This document shows positions 20,242 through 30,258 of a DNA stretch of 64,000 nucleotides, in pieces; the first letter of the stretch is position 1, and every line of letters begins with the position of its first letter. The DNA is taken from IMG/VR virus record IMGVR_UViG_3300033153_007973, positions 126,001 to 190,000 of that record; one strand, 5' to 3'. Under the pieces are notes generated by a model. The model saw only the letters and a list, made by a program, of their open reading frames with translations. It searched no databases and had not been told where the DNA came from. Position numbers and translations under genes: made by a program. Source of the DNA: a virus.

Positions 20242-22895
20242 TGTCAATTATTAAAGAACTGCAAGAAGATCTGCTTATACAGCATGAGATTGCTGTTTAT
20301 AATCGAGGTGAGACTGACCTGTTGTTAACTAAGCTGCAGGCAATGATTACTCACATCAAAGTATCAGATCTGTTGGGCAAACCCCTATTTCCAGGATATA
20401 CATTTGAGAAACTGGCTGTAGAATCAGACGAAGAACCTAAGAGACCTCTTTTTGCATTACATAATGATAATATAACTGGACTAAGAAATGATACAGATGT
20501 TGTCGATGGTACTATCGATTGGATACAGACCACTATCGATAAGGCAGATAAAGCCAGTGAGAAGATCTTTACATTCATAAAGGACATTGGTGACAAGCTG
20601 AATGCGCTTATAAGACGCGCCAGCACCAGACTTCGTGCAGCAGCTAAGACACTTACAATAGATTTCTCATCTGCTCAGCATATCGATACAACCAATACTA
20701 CAGCACTTATTGATCTAGAGAACCATGTGTGTTCACTAGCTGCAAAGTCTAATGTTGGTCAAGTTAACATTAGAGATCTGGATAAATCCGATGTCACTAT
20801 ATCTTTTGACAACAATGTCCCATACGGTACAGATAAATTACCATATCTTATTCTCAGACCAGCGAGTGATGACATAGTAAATATCACAGCAATAGACTAC
20901 TCTAACTCTCTGAATGAGATTGGTGGTAGTATCCAGATGCGACTTAATAAGGATGGATACAATAAGACCATTAATTCAATCACAATTGAGATGGCTAATC
21001 CAGATGCTGTGACTTTAAGAGCAGAAGCCATTTATGGTACAGGTGATCAAAAAGAGATAGTGCCAGAGTTTCTTGCTGCTACTGGAATTTATACATTTAC
21101 ATTCGAAGGTATTGATGCATCAACGATTGAACTATTCATGCACAAAGTGGGTCCTGATCTAATACTGGATAACGAACGAAGATTTACATTTAGTATCAAG
21201 CGCATCCTACTTGAGAACACAGCATTCCAGAGTGAAGGTATTGTGCAAAGCACAGCCATTTCTGCTGGAATGTCAGTCGGTGATGTGATGCTGAAGGTTG
21301 ATCACTATGTTCCTCGTGGGGCAGATGTTGACTACTTTGTCAGCAGTGATGGAACTCGCTGGATTGGAATAGATCCAATCAATGAAAAGGAATCGCCGCG
21401 GAATGTTATCTCCCTAGGTCTCAAAAGCACAATCTCTATTGATGATATCACTGAGAATGATAGCTCCAGATGGAGCACACTACAGCCACTGGAGGATTAT
21501 GGAAACAAGCCTCTATATAATATTATTGAGAAGGCCGGTTTATCTGACTTTGTCTCTGGTGATGTCTTAGATATCTCTGGTTCTGCAGAGGTTTCTGCTG
21601 ATCTTCCATCCATTCGTCTCATGCGCGGATATGATACATATGCTATAGATAATTCTATCCTTGAGATAAAGACAGAAATAGAGAACGTCAAGTACGTCTT
21701 TACAGATGTAGCAACTGGGGGAGTAGAATCCCTCGAGATCTATACCAGGATAGATAATGAAGCTAAAGTTATCAAGTCAGATCTCACAATCGAACTACAA
21801 TATATACCAGCAAATGATGATATCTACGTTACAGATGGAGTATACAAATTAGATATCATTAGTAGAAATGGGAAAACTCTTCTGTTATCAGGTCCCAGTG
21901 GAGCACAAATTAATACAACAACATATGTGACTTATCCCGTATTGATTAGAACACTCGAACAGAGTGGAAAGTTTGTTCTCGAAGTGGATCCTGATAGCTT
22001 TGAGATGAGACACAGTCCTGATGAAGAAACTATTCCAGATGGTAATTTCTTCGTAGATCCGATTGGAAGACTAGTTAGCCTATCAGAGAATACAGAGATA
22101 GGAACATCCGTGGGAGAAGGAACCACTCAAGCCATTACTGTTAATGTTGGTAGTGGTTCATCCTCATCAACTATGCCAAGAAGAGCCAAAAGAACTGCAT
22201 ATGTCTCCTTCTCTTATACTACCAAATCTAGAGAGAAGTACAACATCTATACAACCAATGTCTTCTACTCTGTAGAAACAGAGATCGTTATTTATCCATT
22301 TACAGAAGAAGAAATCCAGGCTGGGAATCTTCACGTGATCGATGGTATCAATGTCAGCAACATGACAACATATCTGATGAAAAGTGGCTGGCATAACGTA
22401 CGAACGACACAACCATATAAGACTGATCCCAACAATAGACTGGACGTAAATCAACTCACTTCCGATGTATCTATTGCAGGAATCAATCTAGGTGAATACG
22501 AAGAAATGCGAGCATTCGAAAAGCCTTTAAGGCTAGTAAGTACCAAAGCATTGTCAAATCAGGTAGGACCAAAGGACCACAGATCCTTTGCTTATAGCGG
22601 AGGAAAGATCTTATTAAACTATGTTCCAGAATCTCTACCTGAACAGATCAATATATATGAGTCACATGTAAAGGGCATAGATATCATTGGAAAGCGAGCA
22701 ATCTATACTGCAGATGGTGACTTTGATTACTATGAAATCATACCAGACAAATACTCACTGTTCCTCAATACCAAGAGAAAGGAAGAGGACAGTGAAGCAG
22801 TAACCCAGATATACGTAAAAGCAAATCTTACCAGAGAAGGTAAGAAGACATATCAAACTCCGATCCTTAACAGGATCGAGTTATTGTTACTGTAG
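20241..22895 (+). CDS. Large tail-periphery protein, same architecture as its neighbours
   Basis: 884 residues, ATG overlapping the previous TAA by one base. Residues 1-60 and 90-140 are helical (WIQTTIDKADKASEKIFTFI), then beta-rich sequence. A Ser/Gly-rich linker lies near residue 640 (TVNVGSGSSSSTMPRRAKR), separating two blocks. Near residue 770 the FAYSGGKILLNYVPESLPEQ stretch begins the last domain. No enzyme motif. The N-terminal helical plus C-terminal beta layout repeats that of the two genes upstream, which suggests descent by duplication or a common assembly. Confidence 0.42.
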   Translation: MSIIKELQEDLLIQHEIAVYNRGETDLLLTKLQAMITHIKVSDLLGKPLFPGYTFEKLAVESDEEPKRPLFALHNDNITGLRNDTDVVDGTIDWIQTTIDKADKASEKIFTFIKDIGDKLNALIRRASTRLRAAAKTLTIDFSSAQHIDTTNTTALIDLENHVCSLAAKSNVGQVNIRDLDKSDVTISFDNNVPYGTDKLPYLILRPASDDIVNITAIDYSNSLNEIGGSIQMRLNKDGYNKTINSITIEMANPDAVTLRAEAIYGTGDQKEIVPEFLAATGIYTFTFEGIDASTIELFMHKVGPDLILDNERRFTFSIKRILLENTAFQSEGIVQSTAISAGMSVGDVMLKVDHYVPRGADVDYFVSSDGTRWIGIDPINEKESPRNVISLGLKSTISIDDITENDSSRWSTLQPLEDYGNKPLYNIIEKAGLSDFVSGDVLDISGSAEVSADLPSIRLMRGYDTYAIDNSILEIKTEIENVKYVFTDVATGGVESLEIYTRIDNEAKVIKSDLTIELQYIPANDDIYVTDGVYKLDIISRNGKTLLLSGPSGAQINTTTYVTYPVLIRTLEQSGKFVLEVDPDSFEMRHSPDEETIPDGNFFVDPIGRLVSLSENTEIGTSVGEGTTQAITVNVGSGSSSSTMPRRAKRTAYVSFSYTTKSREKYNIYTTNVFYSVETEIVIYPFTEEEIQAGNLHVIDGINVSNMTTYLMKSGWHNVRTTQPYKTDPNNRLDVNQLTSDVSIAGINLGEYEEMRAFEKPLRLVSTKALSNQVGPKDHRSFAYSGGKILLNYVPESLPEQINIYESHVKGIDIIGKRAIYTADGDFDYYEIIPDKYSLFLNTKRKEEDSEAVTQIYVKANLTREGKKTYQTPILNRIELLLL

Positions 22896-22903
22896 GAGGG
22901 AAC

Positions 22904-23605
22904 ATGTCTCTTCCCATAGATACACAAATCCTCGAATTCCAGCAGGTTGATCTCCTGGAAAGTCCTATCTGTGGTTATGAGTGGATAGCTAAGATCTCAT
23001 TTGACAAGAACTTTGATAAGGCAGTAACTGGTGATTCATTTATCCTACACAAATGGATTATAGATCCAAGTGACCCTGACGTTACCCAATATCTGTCAGA
23101 ACTCAGTAGTTCTCACCCATTCTTGCAGTATATGTCACTCTGTAGATACATGTCTACCACCCTCTTTATGGGTGGTCTAAGCATGCTGGAGGATATGAAG
23201 GCAGTCCACGAAACTGTCGATATAACGCCTATATTCCTAGCTGGAAGAGATTTCGTACTCGATCCTGTGGTTGACACAGACCTTATCGTACTGTATAATA
23301 TGCAATATACGTACAATGGAACGTGTTATTGGACAGATTACACAGGATCATATGTTCCGGTGCCCCGTGAAAGGTATGACAAACGATTCAGACCCTGTAT
23401 CAGTAGTAGAAATCTCAGATACAGAGGACACAATGAGTCATTCAAATATGGAGATACTTTCAGAGAGATTTCAAATGATTTGTTCTTCCTTTACAATAAG
23501 GAAGCCGAACTGGAAGAGTATTCAGAAACCATCATTCCAAGCGAAGAAACGATGCGGACCTTTTTGGATCTTCATGAAAGATTCGTTCATACAATAGGAG
23601 TCTAG
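22904..23605 (+). CDS. Unknown protein in tail operon
   Basis: 233 residues, ATG with GGAGGG upstream. Not recognised. Mixed alpha/beta, rich in Tyr, Phe and Asp; the middle (FVLDPVVDTDLIVLYNMQY) is beta-like and the C-terminus is helical and acidic (EETMRTFLDLHERFVHTIGV). It is smaller than its neighbours and only 8 nt downstream of the previous stop, so it is co-translated with tail proteins. An adaptor or chaperone role is possible but unsupported by a motif. Confidence 0.42.
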   Translation: MSLPIDTQILEFQQVDLLESPICGYEWIAKISFDKNFDKAVTGDSFILHKWIIDPSDPDVTQYLSELSSSHPFLQYMSLCRYMSTTLFMGGLSMLEDMKAVHETVDITPIFLAGRDFVLDPVVDTDLIVLYNMQYTYNGTCYWTDYTGSYVPVPRERYDKRFRPCISSRNLRYRGHNESFKYGDTFREISNDLFFLYNKEAELEEYSETIIPSEETMRTFLDLHERFVHTIGV

Positions 23606-23607
23606 CC

Positions 23608-24789
23608 GTGATATTCAATTTTCAAGAGCTAGTACGTGGAGAACAAACAGATTCTAGGAAGCTGAATGGCTTCTTCAGGGCTATTGGAGATGATGTCAGT
23701 GAACTCTACACTGGTCTCTCTCAGCTTGATACAAATCTAGAAGCGCAAGTTGATGCGGCTGGCGCCTCGAATGATGCGCTCATTGCACAGATGAACATCA
23801 TTCAGAACTCTCTCAGTGGTGTGACAGATTCACAGACCTATCTATCCTTCTTTGATCCAGATAATGTTCTATATCCAACCATCACAGAAACTTCAGACAC
23901 ACAAAAAGCCGAACTAGATACCACATATGGTGCGACCACCTTAGCCATTACAGTCCAGCATAGAGAATTCTTACACCTGGATCCAAATACAGGAACATAT
24001 ATCCTCCCACAAAACATAGAGGACTATCTCGAATACTACATTACCAGCAATCGTTTCCTCCCTAAGGTTGATAGAATCATTGAGAATGATGTGAGTCGAA
24101 TATTGGATGATAACGCAGCATCAGCATTTATCACTAAAGTATTTACAAGTAATCCAGCCATCTCTGATATCGAACAGATCTTCACTGTACGCATGGAAGC
24201 AGAGAAAGAGATCAACATGATCAAGATTATCCCTGTTCCAGAGATGGGTATCGATCTTACAAGTCTAGAGATTGATTCTCCAGGAGGAGGATACGGAACA
24301 CTACGTAAGATTGATGGCACAGAATATAGTGTTCCAATAACCAATGCTCAACGACAGATCCTTCCGATATATCCAACAAACTGTAAAGCAATACGGTTTG
24401 GAGTTAAACAAAGAACTCGTAGTGCCACGATTCCATATCAGTTCCTCCTTGGAGTAAGACATCTCTCCATCGAGGCAAACACTTATAGCAATCTCTCGTA
24501 TATATGCCTAAAGTTCCCAGTTCCTGCTGGGAAAACTGGTTTCTCTGAGCTAGTCCCAAATTGGATTGCTGATAGCAACACTGTGCTATCTGTGTATACA
24601 GATAAGGAACGGATGCTGGCATTGGATCCAAATCCACTATATAGATCAGATACGATGCCTCTACTACCACCAAATCCGATCATCTTCTCCGATTCACCCA
24701 GTAATATATATCTACTATTCAAAATGCAAACACCCACTGCAATCGCTAGTACACCCATTGTGTACGGTGCGAAGGTTCGCTGGGTATAA
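23608..24789 (+). CDS. Tail protein with helical N-terminus and beta-rich body
   Basis: 393 residues, GTG start two bases after the upstream stop, with GGAG in the end of the preceding gene. Residues 10-80 are helical (FRAIGDDVSELYTGLSQLDT, then a heptad-like run), followed by beta-rich domains, including a discoidin-like pattern near 190-270 (EKEINMIKIIPVPEMGIDL). The same general layout is found in the genes at 16013, 18706 and 20241. Probably another subunit of that appendage. Confidence 0.42.
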   Translation: MIFNFQELVRGEQTDSRKLNGFFRAIGDDVSELYTGLSQLDTNLEAQVDAAGASNDALIAQMNIIQNSLSGVTDSQTYLSFFDPDNVLYPTITETSDTQKAELDTTYGATTLAITVQHREFLHLDPNTGTYILPQNIEDYLEYYITSNRFLPKVDRIIENDVSRILDDNAASAFITKVFTSNPAISDIEQIFTVRMEAEKEINMIKIIPVPEMGIDLTSLEIDSPGGGYGTLRKIDGTEYSVPITNAQRQILPIYPTNCKAIRFGVKQRTRSATIPYQFLLGVRHLSIEANTYSNLSYICLKFPVPAGKTGFSELVPNWIADSNTVLSVYTDKERMLALDPNPLYRSDTMPLLPPNPIIFSDSPSNIYLLFKMQTPTAIASTPIVYGAKVRWV

Positions 24790-24801
24790 GCGAGGAACAT
24801 T

Positions 24802-27800
24802 ATGGCAGAGAAACGTTTACAACTTCCACTAAACTTTTCAGCTACTCCTCCAGGTGAGGGCTATGTCGGGACTCAGCATCAGAATGATGCGTTCGTTCTT
24901 AAGAATGCTCTAAGAGGGGAGCTCTTTAATTCATATGAGAGTATCTTTGCAGAAATCTATGAATTCTTTGGTGATATTCATTCCGATAAACTTGGTACCA
25001 AGAACAATATTGGTGACGCATTTGAGTCAGTATTCGAACAGCTGAATGCAAGTACTACTACATTTCTAACATATTATTTCTTCGCCCAGATGGGTGGCGG
25101 AATTGTTCTTCCTGATCCTGATCACCAGACAACTAGTGATGAGGAAGCACATGAATTTGATAGTAATAATACATCAACGATCCCTACCATTCAGATGGAG
25201 ATCAGTGGTGGTACCGGCGTACTTGGACTTGGAAAAACAACTAGTGCAGTTGTAGTAGTAGACGATGAAACATCGCATATATTTGATTCTATTGATGAAG
25301 ACATCGTTGGTAATATGACTGCAAGTGATGATACTAATGATTGGACAGGTGGTGAACTTCAAAATGCATCCACTGGCTCATGTACTCTAGATCACCATCA
25401 TATTAAGGGCAACGCTGTTACTCCAGATCTGGGCGCCGGTCCAGTAGCAAGAACTATTATTGGTACAACCGGAACCAGCCCAGCTAAAGTCAACTATACA
25501 TGGAATGATGGTGATTTCGATTTCGATCCTGAGACAGGTGAGATCACCAACTTCTCTGCTAATCCCGCAGCTGTCACATTCTACTATGTATACTTTCAGT
25601 ACAGACGTGATGTGGTTGTCCTCAAACAAGGCACATCCAACAATGATCGAGTACTCATTCGTAAGGGCACTCCTGAGGATGAACTTTCTGAGACCACTAC
25701 TAATATCATTGCGACCACAGATGAGCCCCTCTATGAAGTAGTCATCAGACCAGAGAACGATGAGTTCGACCACTTCGGCACCAGTGGTGCTACCACGGTG
25801 CTACCAGATAATCAGATCGTTGACCTAAGAGTTGGTCGGCGTGATGAAGAAGCCAGAAAAGGCCTCACAAATGGTGTCGTACAGTTCGAACATGATCGAT
25901 TCATGTTCGACTTCCGTGATGACACCATGAAGGCATATGTTAAAGCAATGGACGCGATCGTTGATGGTGCATTGGTACGAACAGAACCTACTATCATTAC
26001 TGTTCCTGCTGCTGATACAGATACCAGATTCGACATAATCCGTACTGCGAAAGACGGTACCGTAGATGTTGTCTCCGGATCATATGGTCTTCCAGTCGTA
26101 CCTGAGGCAGGAGATGGGTATGCCCCTCTTGCCGCAGTAGAGATCCTGTCTGGCCAGACCACTCTGTCAGGTAGCATTAAGCCAACGATGGCATTGCCTG
26201 CACAGAATAAGAGTCTTGGAGCAAACGTTCTATGGACAAAGGACAGACCTCTCTATGGATTTGATGTCCAAGATCAAGCAGACTTTACTCTCTCACTGTC
26301 TGGAATGCCTAACCTAGCTAAGGAAGCTACGAGTCATATTGCATCTATGGAGATCAGTGGCGGCCGTGTACTGATCAATGGAGTGTTTGTAGACGTCCCA
26401 GACATGACATCACCATATAGTTTGAATATGAGCACATGGGATAATGGTGATTATCAATTGATCTGGATGGGAGTCAACAAGTCCACACTTAAGATCGATA
26501 CCAGGGGTCAGAAATATGAATCCACTGAGAGATGGGAAGCACTAAGCCCACTCGGGTGGGAATCATATAAGATGATCAATGGTCAAGGTTCTTGGGATGA
26601 CTTCGTTCCTCTATATGTATTCATAGCAGCAAAGGATACTACATCAAAGATTGCTCTATTGTCTGACGAAAGAGATTTCCATCCAGTCTTGCGCCCACGG
26701 ATTAAGACTGGTATTATTTGGAAGACAAGGATTTATGGAGAGGACTGGTCGAATGAAAGGATCATCCTAAGACATGATATTGGAGTACCTGATTATGCAG
26801 TATTCATTCAGCCCATTGGTGTCTATCCTGCAGATCCTGTAGACCCAGTACCAGCTATCGAATACATCAGTAACAATCAGTGCACAATACATATCTCAAC
26901 GGACAAACGCCTACCCAGTACATTATCTCTCTGGAGTAAAACTGAGGATGTTGCATCAATAACTAATCCTGAAGTTGGTCCCCCCGGTACTATTTTAAAT
27001 TCACCGACCTTCCCTGTAGGAAAGTTTGGGAGGGGAGTGGGAATGGATTATGCTGGATCGGTTTTTAATGGTGTATATCATGCTCTACCGTATCCTGCAT
27101 TCAATACTGATTTAGGATGTTTTGAGGTATGGGTTAAGCCTGTTGGATTTAGTATCGTAGATTCGAAGTCTGTTGGTGGACCTAATGGTGCATATTCAAT
27201 CTTTGAGTGGAAGGTTCCTGGTTCAGGCGGTCACTATGTTTATGTTAGATTTCATACAACTAATGGGCTGGAATGGCTTAATGGCGCCGCGGATCAGTGG
27301 ATATCAGTCATTGCTGCTATTGATATCCCAGATGGTACTTGGGCTCATCTTGCGTTTACTTGGGACAGGAGCCATGCCACGAAGAAACAGCGAGTATTCT
27401 TCAATGGCATAGAAGTAGCTTCACGCAATGTTGCATGGGCAGCTGCGACTGATTCTTCGACACGAGAATTTCGTGTCGGGTATGGTAATGAAGGTGGGAA
27501 TGTGTGGTGGGAAGGTGTTCTTGATAATTATAAGTTCTGGGATTATCAGAAGCTTGATTTCTCGGACAGAAATACCGAGGGATACATTGCTGCTACTGAC
27601 ACGTTGCAAGGTTTCAGGTGGTTAGCAATCGCTGAAACAGATATGATCGAATATGGTACGATCAAAGCCGGTTATGATGCTGATACATCACAGATCCTGC
27701 CGATTAACTTCTCTGACAAAATGTACGATGGAGACGTTACATATCCAGCAATCCTCCTATCTAATATCTATCATGATGATTGGGAGAATGATAAAGCACT

Positions 27801-28218
27801 CACCGCATACCAAGAATCCCTTGGTACAAGTGGTGAGCTCATAGGTATCAGCGCCAGGATTCATGACAATGACATAAGTGGTTATCCTACGCCACATTAC
27901 ATTAACTATGCTATATTCCCAGACTCAATGCTAATGGCTCGCGGGAATAGCGCACTAACGATTGCTGATGCTACCTACGAACAATCAGGCTATGTCAGTG
28001 AAGTAGATGACCTCGATATCAACCGCATAACTCTAGCACAGCACTACGAGTTGGATGATTCCGTCCCTAGCGGCGTCGCAACCAGCATACAGAGAGCAAC
28101 TTCTGGAAACGGTGATCAACTCAGGATCGTCGGAGTTCCAGGAGATTATAATATCAACTGGTTTACACTAAGAGAACCAGTAGCCCCAATTCGTCCATAT
28201 GGACGTCAAGATCTATAG
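24802..28218 (+). CDS. Large receptor-binding-type tail protein with LamG-like lectin module
   Basis: 1138 residues. The long N-terminal part is beta-rich tail-protein sequence. Residues about 703-933 are a concanavalin A/LamG-like module: CFEVWVKPVGFSIVD, then DGTWAHLAFTWDR, TKKQRVFFNGIEVASRN and a closing VLDNYKFWDY. This fold binds glycans or peptides. Closely related copies occur twice in the gene at 32332 and a more distant one in that at 42979. Base use in the module (more T-ended codons, several G runs near 27010) differs from the flanking sequence, consistent with a swapped cassette. The C-terminal 200 residues resume the tail-protein type. Likely an adhesion protein. Confidence 0.6.
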   Translation: MAEKRLQLPLNFSATPPGEGYVGTQHQNDAFVLKNALRGELFNSYESIFAEIYEFFGDIHSDKLGTKNNIGDAFESVFEQLNASTTTFLTYYFFAQMGGGIVLPDPDHQTTSDEEAHEFDSNNTSTIPTIQMEISGGTGVLGLGKTTSAVVVVDDETSHIFDSIDEDIVGNMTASDDTNDWTGGELQNASTGSCTLDHHHIKGNAVTPDLGAGPVARTIIGTTGTSPAKVNYTWNDGDFDFDPETGEITNFSANPAAVTFYYVYFQYRRDVVVLKQGTSNNDRVLIRKGTPEDELSETTTNIIATTDEPLYEVVIRPENDEFDHFGTSGATTVLPDNQIVDLRVGRRDEEARKGLTNGVVQFEHDRFMFDFRDDTMKAYVKAMDAIVDGALVRTEPTIITVPAADTDTRFDIIRTAKDGTVDVVSGSYGLPVVPEAGDGYAPLAAVEILSGQTTLSGSIKPTMALPAQNKSLGANVLWTKDRPLYGFDVQDQADFTLSLSGMPNLAKEATSHIASMEISGGRVLINGVFVDVPDMTSPYSLNMSTWDNGDYQLIWMGVNKSTLKIDTRGQKYESTERWEALSPLGWESYKMINGQGSWDDFVPLYVFIAAKDTTSKIALLSDERDFHPVLRPRIKTGIIWKTRIYGEDWSNERIILRHDIGVPDYAVFIQPIGVYPADPVDPVPAIEYISNNQCTIHISTDKRLPSTLSLWSKTEDVASITNPEVGPPGTILNSPTFPVGKFGRGVGMDYAGSVFNGVYHALPYPAFNTDLGCFEVWVKPVGFSIVDSKSVGGPNGAYSIFEWKVPGSGGHYVYVRFHTTNGLEWLNGAADQWISVIAAIDIPDGTWAHLAFTWDRSHATKKQRVFFNGIEVASRNVAWAAATDSSTREFRVGYGNEGGNVWWEGVLDNYKFWDYQKLDFSDRNTEGYIAATDTLQGFRWLAIAETDMIEYGTIKAGYDADTSQILPINFSDKMYDGDVTYPAILLSNIYHDDWENDKALTAYQESLGTSGELIGISARIHDNDISGYPTPHYINYAIFPDSMLMARGNSALTIADATYEQSGYVSEVDDLDINRITLAQHYELDDSVPSGVATSIQRATSGNGDQLRIVGVPGDYNINWFTLREPVAPIRPYGRQDL

Positions 28219-28229
28219 GAGGATAGAAG

Positions 28230-28475
28230 ATGCCAGACGAAACAACCAAAGTAGAAGTATCCAAAGCAAAGCCATGGTGGAAGAAATTTAAATTAATGGT
28301 TGGTATCGGAACTATTGTTATCGATGCAGTAACAATTCTGGTTTCCCAGCTGGTCACAGATCCTGCAACTAAGGCAATCATCATAAAGATGGTGCCCGTA
28401 GTTACGACAATGGGAATCACACTGATTACCGGACACACGATCACTGATACTGCACGCGAACTCAAAAAGAAATAG
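28230..28475 (+). CDS. Small two-helix membrane protein, holin-like
   Basis: 81 residues, strong AGGAGG site. After a charged N-terminus with KPWWKKFK come two hydrophobic segments (roughly residues 27-46, LMVGIGTIVIDAVTILVSQL, and 52-72, AIIIKMVPVVTTMGITLIT), then a short basic tail ending ELKKK. Size, two membrane spans and charged tail are those of class II-type holins, but no endolysin gene is visible in the window and the neighbours are tail genes. A tail-associated membrane protein is an alternative. Confidence 0.5.
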   Translation: MPDETTKVEVSKAKPWWKKFKLMVGIGTIVIDAVTILVSQLVTDPATKAIIIKMVPVVTTMGITLITGHTITDTARELKKK

Positions 28476-28511
28476 AACACAGATACACCAATCTATTTCT
28501 AAGGATACCGA

Positions 28512-29798
28512 ATGGGACACAAACAAGAACATCCTAAAGATATCAGTGCATATAAGACACAACTGATTGCACTGGCAAAGGCCCTGAGGCGTGCTCCGAA
28601 CCTCGCAGAAGTTGCTACGAGGTTCGATTTTAGTGTCACGACTGCACACAAAATCGTTGGCAACTCTAGAAAACTAACTAGCTATCTCTCAAGATGGTTG
28701 CAGTTTGACAGAGACGGTAATGTCATCGGGACAAGACCAAAGACAGGAGGAGTACCACAAGAACTGGAAGAAGAGAATCGAGCACTCCGTTCGACAGTTG
28801 ATAATCTTACTAAGAGAGTCCTGAAGATTGACAAAGCCAAGACTCTCGAAGCAGTTCTTGTACGAAAGGTAACTGATGCCATTGGAATGTTGCCTATTAT
28901 TAAGACAGTTCCGAAGCCTCCAATGATAAAGGGTAAGTTGGATGGTGAAGCGATTCTATTACTCTCTGATTCACACTTTGGTGAAGTTGTAGATATGGAA
29001 GAGATGTGCGGAATCAATGAATATAACATGACAGTTGCCGCGAAGCGTATCCAATATCTCGTAGACAATGTCTTTGAGAATCTGGATCCGTTCAAGGTAA
29101 AGAAGCTTCATATCTTCATGCTAGGAGATATGGCAAGCGGAAACATCCATGATGAATTAAGAGAGACAAATAATCCTAACATCGTTGATTGTACCTTCAT
29201 GGGGTCTAGTCTACTTGCACAAGCTACATGTGAGCTTGCTAGTAAGTACGAAATAAGTATTACTGGAGTTCCTGGAAATCATGGACGGATGACAAAGAAG
29301 AAGTCATACAAACAAGCATATGTCAATTGGGACTATGTCATGTACAGAGCTCTCGAGAAGGATCTGAGAGGACAAGAGAATGTAACCACTTCATTCAACC
29401 ATTCGATCTTCAGAATTGTAGATGTCCAAGGCCAGAGATTCCTTATCCTACATGGTGATAACATTCGTGGATGGGCCGGAATCCCTTGGTATGGCATCGA
29501 GAGAGCAACGAAGAAACTGGTTGAGATCCTACAAACTCAGCGAGAAAAGCCTTTCGATCATATATGTTTGGGACACTTCCATTCCGGCGGGCTTATCAAC
29601 CGTACACAAGGTAAGGTATTTGTTAATCCTTCTATCATTGGTGGGAATGAGTACAGTCTGGGAGCTCTGTTCTCAGTCTCAGAACCACAACAGACATTGA
29701 TGCTAGTTAACAAGGACAAAGGTATTCAGTATGAGATGCCACTCAGTCTTAAGAAAGCAGATCTCTTGACTGACAAACAAATGAGATACAAATTATAA
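28512..29798 (+). CDS. Calcineurin-like metallophosphoesterase with putative HTH N-terminus
   Basis: 428 residues. The five metal-binding blocks of calcineurin-like phosphoesterases are all present: D153-S-H155 (LLSDSHFGE), G205-D206, G255-N256-H257, H314-G-D and G354-H-F-H357. Members cleave phosphoesters using two metal ions; substrate here is unknown (nucleic acid or nucleotide are candidates). Residues 15-60 look like a helix-turn-helix (APNLAEVATRFDFSVTTAHK), and residues 83-120 like a coiled coil (QELEEENRALRSTVDNLTKR). This layout suggests a DNA-directed enzyme, unusual inside a run of tail genes. All catalytic residues are present, so it is probably active. Confidence 0.8.
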   Translation: MGHKQEHPKDISAYKTQLIALAKALRRAPNLAEVATRFDFSVTTAHKIVGNSRKLTSYLSRWLQFDRDGNVIGTRPKTGGVPQELEEENRALRSTVDNLTKRVLKIDKAKTLEAVLVRKVTDAIGMLPIIKTVPKPPMIKGKLDGEAILLLSDSHFGEVVDMEEMCGINEYNMTVAAKRIQYLVDNVFENLDPFKVKKLHIFMLGDMASGNIHDELRETNNPNIVDCTFMGSSLLAQATCELASKYEISITGVPGNHGRMTKKKSYKQAYVNWDYVMYRALEKDLRGQENVTTSFNHSIFRIVDVQGQRFLILHGDNIRGWAGIPWYGIERATKKLVEILQTQREKPFDHICLGHFHSGGLINRTQGKVFVNPSIIGGNEYSLGALFSVSEPQQTLMLVNKDKGIQYEMPLSLKKADLLTDKQMRYKL

Positions 29799-29829
29799 CA
29801 GATAACTATCTGAGGGAGCACAACTGTAA

Positions 29830-30258
29830 ATGATCAATATATTAGAACAATGGAAGAAGATCTTCCAATACATCTTTGGCACAAATGAGTTCAAGACTGC
29901 TCTCTCTGACAACGAAGACAAAGTCGGAATCTCCAGCAAGAACATGCCAATACTCATATTTTACCCTACGAACACAGGCAGACCTAAAGACTGCTTTGGA
30001 ATTCGTGGGGTTCGGACTCATGTATATGATAATGAACATCACGAGATTCAGATCTGGTACACCAGAAGAAGTCGGGACTACGACTTCTTCACCAAGAGAG
30101 ACAGATTTAGTAGGATCATTATGATTCCACCAACAGAGCATGGTGCAAAAAGAGTTATGCGTTTCAGTCATCTAGTGATGACTGAAAAGAAAGAAACAGC
30201 ATGGGGCTCCGAGATTACTTATATTGGAAGACCTGTACAGGAGGCAAGACATGTTTAA
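29830..30258 (+). CDS. Hypothetical basic protein
   Basis: 142 residues, not recognised. An N-terminal amphipathic helix (ILEQWKKIFQYIFGTNEF) is followed by mixed, strongly basic sequence with HHEIQIWYTRRSRDYDFFTK. No membrane span. It is preceded by GGGAG about 12 nt upstream and overlaps the next gene by 8 nt, so it is translated with the fibre genes. Function cannot be said. Confidence 0.5.
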   Translation: MINILEQWKKIFQYIFGTNEFKTALSDNEDKVGISSKNMPILIFYPTNTGRPKDCFGIRGVRTHVYDNEHHEIQIWYTRRSRDYDFFTKRDRFSRIIMIPPTEHGAKRVMRFSHLVMTEKKETAWGSEITYIGRPVQEARHV

